Shown: positions 1 to 6,033 of the stretch, piece by piece | Position numbering within the stretch: the first letter of the stretch is position 1 | Layout: each line of letters opens with the position of its first letter | Assembly: GCA_003640335.1 (NCBI GenBank) | Contig: RBKG01000231.1 | Location: 1 to 6,139, forward strand | Direction: 5' to 3' | Source of the DNA: Porphyromonas sp. | GTDB taxonomy: Bacteria; Bacteroidota; Bacteroidia; Bacteroidales; Porphyromonadaceae | Length of the DNA stretch: 6,139 bases | Notes under the pieces: model-generated | Database searches by the model: none | The model's input: only the letters and a program-made list of their open reading frames with translations | What the model was told of the DNA's origin: nothing | Made by a program: the position numbers and the translations under genes

Positions 1-589
1 TATCCTTGCGAAACATTCCCTCTCCAGAGCAAGGAGCATCTACTAACATCATATCAAATAGACCTGTAGCCTTGCCAAGAGATTTGGGAGTTGTAGAGGT
101 AATGATACTATTCGGATTACCCCATTTAAGTAGATTTTCCTCTAGTATATTAGCTCTATGCCGTACAATCTCATTGGAAACTAGGACACTACCTTGAGGT
201 AACATATCTAACAATAAGGTGGATTTTCCTCCTGGGGCCGCGCAAAGATCCAATGCAACTATCGGGTCTTCTCCTAGCAACTGCTTAACTTGGTATATAA
301 GCATGGAGGAGGCTTCTTGTACATAATACGCACCAGCATGGAATAGAGCATCACCGGTAAAGGTCGGACGCTTATCCAAATAATATCCCCAAGGACACCA
401 TGGGACGACACTACTGCTTAAATCACCTTTCTTTAAGAGATTAAAATACTCACTCTTAGCTTGAGATATCCTTATAGATGTAGGAGCTTCATTGTCAAGA
501 GCATTTAATAGTTGCTGAGCTTCATCCTCCCCCAATAACTTTTTAATAGATGCCTCAAAGGCTACTGGTAAACTAGGCTTTTGTGTCAT
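1..589 (-). CDS. RsmB/RsmF-type 16S rRNA cytosine-C5 methyltransferase, N-terminal part (runs off the left edge)
   Basis: I read this frame by reverse translation: ATG at 589-587, then 196 codons open to the window edge, so the 3' part is missing. The protein would use S-adenosylmethionine to methylate carbon 5 of a cytosine in rRNA, in the cytoplasm. The N-terminal part (about residues 8-45, with SIRIS) and a middle stretch (VPWCPWGYYL, LFHAGAYYVQEASSM, residues 62-96) match the RsmF/YebU-like layout. The SAM-binding motif DLCAAPGGKST is at residues 114-124. DAPCSGEGMFRKD (184-196) contains the conserved motif IV cysteine, Cys187. The second, nucleophilic cysteine (motif VI) would lie outside the window, so catalytic completeness cannot be judged. 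The start overlaps the end of the AI-2E gene by 17 bp, which suggests translational coupling. Family assignment is strong; the exact target base (C1407 in E. coli RsmF) is only inferred. Confidence 0.9.
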   Translation of the reverse strand, partial: MTQKPSLPVAFEASIKKLLGEDEAQQLLNALDNEAPTSIRISQAKSEYFNLLKKGDLSSSVVPWCPWGYYLDKRPTFTGDALFHAGAYYVQEASSMLIYQVKQLLGEDPIVALDLCAAPGGKSTLLLDMLPQGSVLVSNEIVRHRANILEENLLKWGNPNSIITSTTPKSLGKATGLFDMMLVDAPCSGEGMFRKD

Positions 590-1739
590 CCTTAGAGTCT
601 TGGTCTAAATATTCAGAAGATTGTTCAATCAGTTTATCCATGCGCTCAATGTAGTTCTTATCCTCTACCACATAACGCATATAGATAGAGTATAGAGCCA
701 TTGTTCCGGGTAAAGCGACAAGCATACCAAAGAATCCTAAAAGATAGCCCCATACCGATAAAGCCAAAAGAATTAGAGAAGGGCGCATTCCCATACTACC
801 TCCCATAATCTTTGGTACTAGTATCATATCTTGAATAATCTGTACAATCATCAATACACCATAAGCAAGGGCGAGACTGACCCAAACACTGCTATTGGTT
901 TGGATAGCCATTAGTACGGCAGCAAGACCTAGTGGAATAATCCCTAAGGCTTGCATATATGGAATAAAGTTAAGTAGTCCAATGCAGATACCTAGTACAA
1001 TAGCAAGAGGAAGTCCTATTATACTGAACCCAATGGAGAGAAGAATACCTACAGACAGAGCGATTAGAGCTTGTCCTCTAAAGTAGCTATTCATATAATA
1101 ATCCACCTCTTTTAAGATACCATATATAATTGGTCTGCCTGATTTAGGAAATAGATTAATAACCCCTCTTGCTAGTCCCTCAAAGTCTATCATAATGAAG
1201 ATTAGATAGACTAAGCCCATAACGAATACAAGCCCCCATGAGAATGCAGAAAGAGTACTAGACAAAAGTCCTCCTGCTCTACTCCATATACTCTCACCCG
1301 AAGCTAATAGACTCTCAATGCTGAGATTTTGAACCAGCCTATTGATATCAAACTGACGCTCTATAGAGTGCACTAGATGAGGAGGCAATACTTTATGTAG
1401 CAACCCTTCTCCACCCGAATGTAGCTTGAGCATACTCAACGTTTTCTCTATTTCATCTTGTATCGTAGGAATGAGGTATAAAATGCCAGCTGTTATTACT
1501 CCAGCTACGCAAACAAAAACAATAAGGACAGATAAACCTCTATTGCGTACGCGTAACTTATTTTGAATAAAACGAACAAAGGGCATCAATACATAGGCAA
1601 AAATCCCGGCAAGAAGAAATGGAAGGAGTACCTCCCAAATGGCAGATATCGCTACACTTAGGGCAATCACACATAAGATAAACAAGCCTATCCGTATAGT
1701 GCGGTCTAATGTGAAGGGTTTACTAATAAAGCTTTCCAC
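573..1739 (-). CDS. AI-2E family (PerM/TqsA/UPF0118) transporter-like membrane protein
   Basis: This 388-residue integral membrane protein belongs to the AI-2E transporter family (PF01594). Hydrophobic segments lie at about residues 15-35, 36-56, 69-91, 165-185, 222-243, 244-276 (probably two), 284-305 and 320-352. A long soluble stretch (about 92-160) follows the third, as is usual for the family. Conserved pieces include YFRGQ (219-223), NFIPYMQALG (257-266) and the C-terminal VPKIMGGSMGMRPSL...LGFFGMLVALPG (308-345). The polar, charged tail (about 357-388) is cytoplasmic by prediction. The start is GTG at 1739-1737. It is the only plausible one, because an in-frame stop lies two codons upstream and the next Met (52) falls after two membrane segments. 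Family members have been described as AI-2 exporters or as Na+/H+ antiporters, and the substrate cannot be read from sequence. It sits 3 bp after the sulfatase stop and overlaps the methyltransferase start. Confidence 0.9.
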   Translation of the reverse strand: MESFISKPFTLDRTIRIGLFILCVIALSVAISAIWEVLLPFLLAGIFAYVLMPFVRFIQNKLRVRNRGLSVLIVFVCVAGVITAGILYLIPTIQDEIEKTLSMLKLHSGGEGLLHKVLPPHLVHSIERQFDINRLVQNLSIESLLASGESIWSRAGGLLSSTLSAFSWGLVFVMGLVYLIFIMIDFEGLARGVINLFPKSGRPIIYGILKEVDYYMNSYFRGQALIALSVGILLSIGFSIIGLPLAIVLGICIGLLNFIPYMQALGIIPLGLAAVLMAIQTNSSVWVSLALAYGVLMIVQIIQDMILVPKIMGGSMGMRPSLILLALSVWGYLLGFFGMLVALPGTMALYSIYMRYVVEDKNYIERMDKLIEQSSEYLDQDSKDDTKA

Positions 1740-1742
1740 TAA

Positions 1743-3149
1743 TTAATTCTTAGTTAATTCATTTTTGAAAGGGAAGAGTTGGCTTGGTATGTGCATGCGT
1801 TCCATATCTCCTTTAAGTTTCTTGAGTATCTGAGGATATTGGTTAGATAAGTTATGAGTCTCACCTATATCATTGCTCAGGTCGTAAAGCTCATACTTAG
1901 GGCTATTGGTATCTAAACCAAGAGCAACCAACTTCCACTTTCCTTGTCTTATGGCCATACTGCCACCACTTTCATGGAATTCCCAATACAATGAACGCTC
2001 AGGAGCTATCGTTTTGCCATGGAGCCAAGCTGGTAGTAAGTTGATACCGTCATTAGTACTAGCTTTTTGTTTGGTCAAAGCTGCGAAAGTTGGATAGAAA
2101 TCCCAAAATGCTCCAGGAGAATTATTTGTACTTCCAGCCTTTATCGCCTTAGGCCATTTAACAATCAAAGGCACACGTATTCCACCTTCGTACAGGTCTC
2201 GCTTGATACCACGAAGAGGACCATTGCTATCAAAATACTCAGGGTCAGCACCTCCTTCCCTGTGAGGACCATTGTCACTAGCAAAGATTACAATCGTATT
2301 GTCGGCAATCCCTAGTTGCTTTAATTTAGCCTCCACTTCTCCAACATACTCATCTAGCTGAGCAACCATGGCTGCAAAAGAAGCATGTGCATCTTCTGTA
2401 TTGGGATAATCTCCCTCCCATTTAGATGTCCATGGCTTAGGCTCTAACTTTTGGCGATAGTGTTTATACAGAGAATCATGAGGTAAATTTAACTCGGCAT
2501 GAGGGAGCGTATATGTGAGCATGGCGAAGAATGGTTCTTTCTTCTCAGCCGATTGCTCAATAAAACGCAGAGCATCTTTGTGAATAAAATGTCCCGAATA
2601 TGTTCGTCTTGCTCCATGACCATTTTCAGGGAAAAGAACCTTATCCCTATCTCTCCATAGGTGTAAGGGATAGTAGAGATGGCTTTCTCTTTGGCAATTA
2701 TACCCCGTAAATGTATCAAACCCTTTATCTAGAGGCTCTGTTCCAGAACTAGGATAGCCTAGTCCCCATTTACCGAAAATCCCAGTTTGGTAACCCGCCT
2801 GCTTGAATAGGTTTGCAAGTGTTGGTCTATCTCCCATCGGAGCTTGCCCCTCAGGTTTAATCTCCTTATTACCTCTAATCTGAGTATGACCTGTATGTAG
2901 CCCAGTCATAAGAGAGGCTCGAGAAGGAGCACTCACAGAACATCCTGCATAGAAGTCTGTAAAACGCATTCCCTCCTCAGCCATCTTCTGTAAATGAGGA
3001 GTCTCTATGAGCTTCTGCCCATAAGGGCTTATATCACCATAGCCTAAGTCATCAGCAAGAATAAAGACGACATTAGGCTTATTCTGTTGAGCCATTAAGA
3101 CTCCACCAGTAAGTAATAGTGTTGCACTAACGATAGGACGATAAACCAT
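1743..3149 (-). CDS. Exported serine-type S1 family sulfatase (arylsulfatase / GalNAc-6-sulfatase-like)
   Basis: This 468-residue enzyme should hydrolyse a sulfate ester, probably on a sulfated glycan, in the periplasm. Residues 1-20 look like a signal peptide (hydrophobic SATLLLTGGVLMA, cleavage near A20-Q21) with no lipobox cysteine and no type IX secretion domain at the C-terminus. Visible sulfatase features are the metal-binding pair D33-D34 (FILADDLGYGD), the signature S73-A-P-S-R77 followed by ASLMTGLHTGH, K127 in FGKWGLG, H217 in LPHAEL, D292-N293 in FASDNGPH, and K316 in RGIKRDLYEGG. The ending (ELYDLSNDIGETHNLS) is typical. The residue to be converted to formylglycine is Ser73, so a radical-SAM maturase (anSME type) is needed; none is in the window. 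I chose ATG 3149 because it puts the signal peptide at the N-terminus. The in-frame ATG at 3233 adds 28 unrelated residues read from inside rpiB. Substrate unknown. Confidence 0.93.
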   Translation of the reverse strand: MVYRPIVSATLLLTGGVLMAQQNKPNVVFILADDLGYGDISPYGQKLIETPHLQKMAEEGMRFTDFYAGCSVSAPSRASLMTGLHTGHTQIRGNKEIKPEGQAPMGDRPTLANLFKQAGYQTGIFGKWGLGYPSSGTEPLDKGFDTFTGYNCQRESHLYYPLHLWRDRDKVLFPENGHGARRTYSGHFIHKDALRFIEQSAEKKEPFFAMLTYTLPHAELNLPHDSLYKHYRQKLEPKPWTSKWEGDYPNTEDAHASFAAMVAQLDEYVGEVEAKLKQLGIADNTIVIFASDNGPHREGGADPEYFDSNGPLRGIKRDLYEGGIRVPLIVKWPKAIKAGSTNNSPGAFWDFYPTFAALTKQKASTNDGINLLPAWLHGKTIAPERSLYWEFHESGGSMAIRQGKWKLVALGLDTNSPKYELYDLSNDIGETHNLSNQYPQILKKLKGDMERMHIPSQLFPFKNELTKN

Positions 3150-3180
3150 TGGGATTGTATGTGATTGGTTGAGATTAGTA

Positions 3181-3609
3181 TTATATTTTCTGCACACGTG
3201 CAGTATGACGACCACCTTCAAAAGGTGTTTCAAGAAAAGCCTCTACGATAGCCTTACATTCTTCTTCAGTGATAAATCTAGCTGGTATAGTAAGAATGTT
3301 TGCATCGTTATGGGCTCTTCCTAAGCGAGAGATTTCAGCTGTCCAAGATAGAGCAGCACGGACCTTAGCGTGCTTATTAAGAGCCATTGAGATGCCATTC
3401 CCTGAGCCACATAGACCAATTCCTCGCACAAGCTCTCCTTCATCGATAGCCTTTCCAAGTTTGTGTGCGTAGTCGGGATAGTCTACTCTATCTGGAGTGT
3501 AACACCCAAAATCGACAACTTCTAAGCCCTTCTCTTGAAGTAATCCCTTGACATACTCTTTCATCTCAAAGCCTGCATGATCTGAGGCAAGACCTATTTT
3601 CTTATCCAT
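3181..3609 (-). CDS. rpiB: Ribose-5-phosphate isomerase B
   Basis: This cytoplasmic enzyme of 142 residues, a normal length for the RpiB/LacAB family, interconverts ribulose 5-phosphate and ribose 5-phosphate in the non-oxidative pentose phosphate pathway. Visible family features are GLASDHAGFEMK near the N-terminus (D10-H11 in the substrate-binding loop), the catalytic cysteine Cys67 in GLCGSGNGISMALNKH, H100-N101 in RAHNDANIL and the phosphate-binding R134-H135 in GGRHTARV. The ATG at 3609-3607 begins right at the conserved MDKKIGLASDHAG. No clear Shine-Dalgarno sequence precedes it; the leader is A-rich. It follows tkt, whose product works in the same pathway, but a 205-bp hairpin-bearing gap separates them. 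It is followed 31 bp later by the sulfatase. A sugar-specific isomerase such as an allose-6-phosphate enzyme is possible, but the tkt neighbour favours RpiB. Confidence 0.96.
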   Translation of the reverse strand: MDKKIGLASDHAGFEMKEYVKGLLQEKGLEVVDFGCYTPDRVDYPDYAHKLGKAIDEGELVRGIGLCGSGNGISMALNKHAKVRAALSWTAEISRLGRAHNDANILTIPARFITEEECKAIVEAFLETPFEGGRHTARVQKI

Positions 3610-3640
3610 TTGTTTGATTGTATGTTATTTAATTAAGTAT

Positions 3641-3671
3641 GGGGCTGTGCAAAGTTTTTTGCGACAGCCCC
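3641..3671 (-). terminator. GC-rich hairpin between tkt and rpiB, likely tkt terminator
   Basis: An 8-bp perfect stem (GGGGCTGT at 3641-3648 with ACAGCCCC at 3664-3671) continues inward, across a single bulged base at 3663, into a 5-bp stem (GCAAA 3649-3653 with TTTGC 3658-3662) closed by a 4-nt loop. It lies 143 bp after the tkt stop and 31 bp before the rpiB ATG. The downstream side on the minus strand is AT-rich (ATACTTAATTAAAT) but lacks a clean U-run, so Rho-independent termination is plausible, not proven. It could instead be a leader structure of the rpiB operon, since it would fall in the 5' UTR if transcription starts upstream of it. Confidence 0.5.
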
Positions 3672-3717
3672 CCTTTAGAGTGGTGCAGATTAAGAAGCAC
3701 ATGATGCTAATTTTGAA

Positions 3718-3751
3718 GTCCAAGCAATGTATTCAGATACATCGCTTGGAC
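3718..3751 (-). other. Long 15-bp hairpin in the tkt-rpiB gap, RNA structure of unknown role
   Basis: GTCCAAGC (3718-3725) pairs with GCTTGGAC (3744-3751), and ATGTAT (3727-3732) pairs with ATACAT (3737-3742), around a 4-base loop at 3733-3736. The one unmatched position (A3726/C3743 on the plus strand) becomes a G-U wobble in minus-strand RNA, giving an unbroken 15-bp stem with loop CUGA in the direction of transcription. It begins 63 bp after the tkt stop. No strong U-run follows (TTCAAAATT). It may be a terminator or a 3'-end protecting stem for tkt mRNA, or part of a small RNA. Confidence 0.55.
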
Positions 3752-3814
3752 CGCATGTTGCAAGCACGCGCATCACACAACACCGTTATATCTGTCTTCT
3801 TAAACGTAGTTTAC

Positions 3815-5851
3815 TTAGCCGAGTATTCTCTTCACTTGCTTGTAAACATTTTCAGCTGTAAAGCCTAGCTCATTATCAAGAACTTTATAAGGAGCTGAGA
3901 AGCCAAAAGAGTTAAGCCCCCAGATATTTTCTTCCTTACCGACAAGACCTAGAAGATTAACAGGTAAACCAGCAGTAAGTCCAAAGCGCTCTACTCCACT
4001 AGGCAATACGGCTTCTTGATATTCTTTACTTTCCTTACGGAATGTTCCTTCACTAGGAACAGATACGATACGTAAACGGATACCCTCCTTGCGCAGAAGC
4101 TCTGCCCCCTCAACAAGAGTAGAAACTTCACTACCGGTAGCAAGTAGAACAATCTGAGGGTTAGCATCATCTGAAACGATATAAGCCCCCTTACGAGCTT
4201 GTTCGGCTTCTTCGTAACGGCTCTTCGCTGCATCCAAAACAGGAAGGTCCTTGATATTCTGACGAGAAAGAATAAGAACACTAGGCGTTAATCTATTTTC
4301 CATAGCCATACGCCATGCCCAAGTAGTTTCATACACATCAGCTGGGCGAAGAACAAGGACACTATTACGACCACTATGATTTTGGAGTTTCTCCATCAAA
4401 CGAATTTGAGCCTCATGCTCAACTGGTTCATGGGTAGGACCATCTTCACCCACACGGAACGCATCATGAGTCCAAATAAACTTAACAGGAAGCTCCATAA
4501 GAGCAGCCATACGTACAGCAGGCTTCATATAGTCGCTAAATACGAAGAATGTACCACAAGCCGTATAAACACCACCATGTAGAGTCATACCTATGCAGAG
4601 ACAAGCCATCGTAAGTTCGGCTACCCCTGGCTGTAAGAACATACCTCCAAAGTCATTCTTTGTAAGCATGCGTGTCTTCTTAAGGAAGCCATCAGTCTTA
4701 TCACTATTTGAAAGGTCCGCAGAGCTTACAATCATATTTTCCACCTGTTCAGCTAGAGCTGATAGCACTGTTGCACTAGCCGCACGAGTAGCTTGACCTG
4801 ACTTTTGCTCGATAGCATCCCAATTGATTTGAGGAAGTTTGCCTGAGAACCACTCATCATATTTCTTAGCAAGGTCTGCATGCTCACTTCTCCAGCGTTC
4901 TTCTTCTGCAACACGCTCTTCAGCAAGTGTTTCAAGTTCCTTAAGTCGCTTAGCGTATAGTTCGGCAACCTCTGGAAGTATTTGGAATGGGTTCTCAGGA
5001 TTTCCACCTAGATTATTGATAGTTGCTTCCATTGAAGCTCCTGCTGCAGAAAGAGGCTGACCATGAGTGCTAACCTTTCCTTCGTAAGAAGAGCCATCAG
5101 CACCAACAGCTCCCTTAGCCATAATCGTTTTACCAATAATAAGAGTAGGCTTTCCTACAACAGCCTTAGCTTCTTTGAGAGCTGAACGTATCTCTTCTGC
5201 ATTATTACCGTTAATCTCGAGCACATGCCAACCCCATGCTTCGTACTTAGCACGTACATTTTCGCTATTGACGTCGCTTACCTTTGTTGAGAGCTGTACA
5301 TCATTAGCATCATAGAACATAATTAGGTTATCAAGACCTAAATGTCCTGCGATACGTCCTGCACCTTGAGAGATTTCCTCTTGAATACCACCATCGCTGA
5401 TATAAGCATAAATCGTTTGACTCATAAGCCATCCAAAACGATTTTCCAAGAACTTAGCTGCAATAGCAGCACCTACAGCATAAACATGTCCTTGTCCTAG
5501 AGGACCAGATGTATTCTCTACTCCACGCTTAACATCAACTTCAGGGTGACCAGGAGTTACACTCTCCCACTGACGGAAGTTCTGTAAATCTTCCATGCTA
5601 TACTTCCCGATAAGAGCAAGCTGAGAGTAAAGCATAGGAGACATGTGACCTGGGTCTAAGAAGAAGCGGTCACGACCTGGCCATTCTGGGCGCTTAGGGT
5701 CAAATATGAGAAACTCAGAATAAAGGACATTTATAAAGTCGGCACCACCCATAGCACCACCAGGGTGACCACTGTTCGCTTTCTCAACCATAGAAGCCGC
5801 AAGGATACGGATATTATCAGCAGCTTGGTTCAGTTGTTCGATAGTATTCAT
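3815..5851 (-). CDS. tkt: Transketolase
   Basis: This full-length, 678-residue, thiamine-diphosphate-dependent cytoplasmic enzyme moves two-carbon units between ketose and aldose phosphates in the non-oxidative pentose phosphate pathway. Visible features in order: NSGHPGGAMGGADF with H29; DPGHMSP with H69; TPGHPEVDVKRGVENTSGPLGQG (H101, GPLGQG 116-121); the diphosphate/metal motif S152-D-G...D181-A-N-D; H263 in STHGQPL; R356 in ATRAASATVL; the catalytic glutamate E412 in GVAELTM; FFVFSDYMKPAVR (435-447); and THDAFRVGEDGPTHEPVE (461-478) with H462, D470 and H474. The C-terminal domain (about 545-678) contains LLATGSEVSTLVEGA and GFSAPYKVL. The first motif residue is Ser rather than the usual Gly of GDG; as I recall, this is common in Bacteroidota transketolases. 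The ATG at 5851 lies at the normal N-terminus, with a promoter-like box 40 bp upstream and no Shine-Dalgarno sequence. Confidence 0.97.
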   Translation of the reverse strand: MNTIEQLNQAADNIRILAASMVEKANSGHPGGAMGGADFINVLYSEFLIFDPKRPEWPGRDRFFLDPGHMSPMLYSQLALIGKYSMEDLQNFRQWESVTPGHPEVDVKRGVENTSGPLGQGHVYAVGAAIAAKFLENRFGWLMSQTIYAYISDGGIQEEISQGAGRIAGHLGLDNLIMFYDANDVQLSTKVSDVNSENVRAKYEAWGWHVLEINGNNAEEIRSALKEAKAVVGKPTLIIGKTIMAKGAVGADGSSYEGKVSTHGQPLSAAGASMEATINNLGGNPENPFQILPEVAELYAKRLKELETLAEERVAEEERWRSEHADLAKKYDEWFSGKLPQINWDAIEQKSGQATRAASATVLSALAEQVENMIVSSADLSNSDKTDGFLKKTRMLTKNDFGGMFLQPGVAELTMACLCIGMTLHGGVYTACGTFFVFSDYMKPAVRMAALMELPVKFIWTHDAFRVGEDGPTHEPVEHEAQIRLMEKLQNHSGRNSVLVLRPADVYETTWAWRMAMENRLTPSVLILSRQNIKDLPVLDAAKSRYEEAEQARKGAYIVSDDANPQIVLLATGSEVSTLVEGAELLRKEGIRLRIVSVPSEGTFRKESKEYQEAVLPSGVERFGLTAGLPVNLLGLVGKEENIWGLNSFGFSAPYKVLDNELGFTAENVYKQVKRILG

Positions 5852-5890
5852 TCGTTATTGATTTATGTAATACTTAATTTTATTTATGAG

Positions 5891-5898
5891 CAAAGATA
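5891..5898 (-). promoter_or_regulatory. Putative tkt promoter, Bacteroidota -7 box (TATCTTTG)
   Basis: On the minus strand TATCTTTG fits the Bacteroidota -7 consensus TAnnTTTG exactly. It lies 39 bases before the tkt ATG, which implies a short AT-rich leader of roughly 30-35 nt. I see no convincing -33 TTTG/TTG at the expected 19-22 nt upstream; only a TATG-like stretch is there. The match is therefore to one element only. Confidence 0.55.
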
Positions 5899-5910
5899 GT
5901 AAATAAAACG

Positions 5911-5949
5911 AGCCTATACATATCCTACGCCAATAGGCTTTACCTATTG
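5911..5949 (-). other. Two overlapping, mutually exclusive hairpins upstream of the tkt promoter
   Basis: CAATAGG (5931-5937) pairs perfectly with CCTATTG (5943-5949) around a 5-base loop. The same ATAGGCT block (5933-5939) can instead pair with AGCCTAT (5911-5917) across a 15-base loop. In minus-strand RNA the second hairpin is followed by CGTTTTATTT, so it could terminate transcription arriving from a gene to the right. The structure lies upstream of the predicted tkt promoter and so would not be part of the tkt mRNA. Confidence 0.4.
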
Positions 5950-5968
5950 TTCTATGGCTAGTTTTGAT

Positions 5969-6033
5969 TTATCATATAAATAACTGAGCCTTAACATCAA
6001 AAACAATGCAGCGAGTATTGTTTTGTATGATAA
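5969..6033. repeat. Nested inverted repeat in the region right of tkt
   Basis: The outer arms TTATCATA (5969-5976) and TATGATAA (6026-6033) are perfect complements. Directly inside, CAAAAACAATGC (5998-6009) pairs with GTATTGTTTTG (6015-6025) with one bulged A and one G-T wobble, around loop AGCGA. The left side carries an unpaired stretch of about 21 bases between the arms. The wobble is a G-U only in plus-strand RNA. No gene is associated with it; role unknown. Confidence 0.4.

Noticed and set aside
6..197. Plus-strand open frame of 63 codons at the left edge
   Set aside because: It is antisense to the rRNA methyltransferase frame, which carries clear SAM-binding and catalytic motifs.
3150..3233. 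A longer sulfatase starting at the in-frame ATG at 3233
   Set aside because: The extra 28 residues come from reading the end of rpiB in another frame, would bury the signal peptide, and give a 53-bp overlap. The start at 3149 gives a clean signal peptide and a 31-bp spacer.
3614..3868. Plus-strand open frame of 84 codons across the tkt-rpiB gap
   Set aside because: It runs through both hairpins and into the end of tkt in antisense, has no recognisable family and no convincing start context.
3991..5060. Several 60-100 codon open frames inside tkt on both strands
   Set aside because: They are out-of-frame or antisense readings of a complete, well-conserved transketolase and show no family features.
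5396..5398. Transketolase thiamine motif beginning with Ser instead of Gly, as a possible sign of loss of function
   Set aside because: The Asp and Asn that contact the metal are present, all other catalytic residues are intact, and to my knowledge SDGGIQEEIS is usual for this enzyme in Bacteroidota.
5852..5949. Riboswitch upstream of tkt, for example a TPP riboswitch
   Set aside because: The predicted promoter leaves a leader of only about 30-35 nt, too short for a TPP riboswitch, and I see none of its conserved sequence blocks.
5959..5966. Plus-strand TAGTTTTG as a promoter -7 box pointing right
   Set aside because: No -33 element at the right distance and no plus-strand gene follows within the window.
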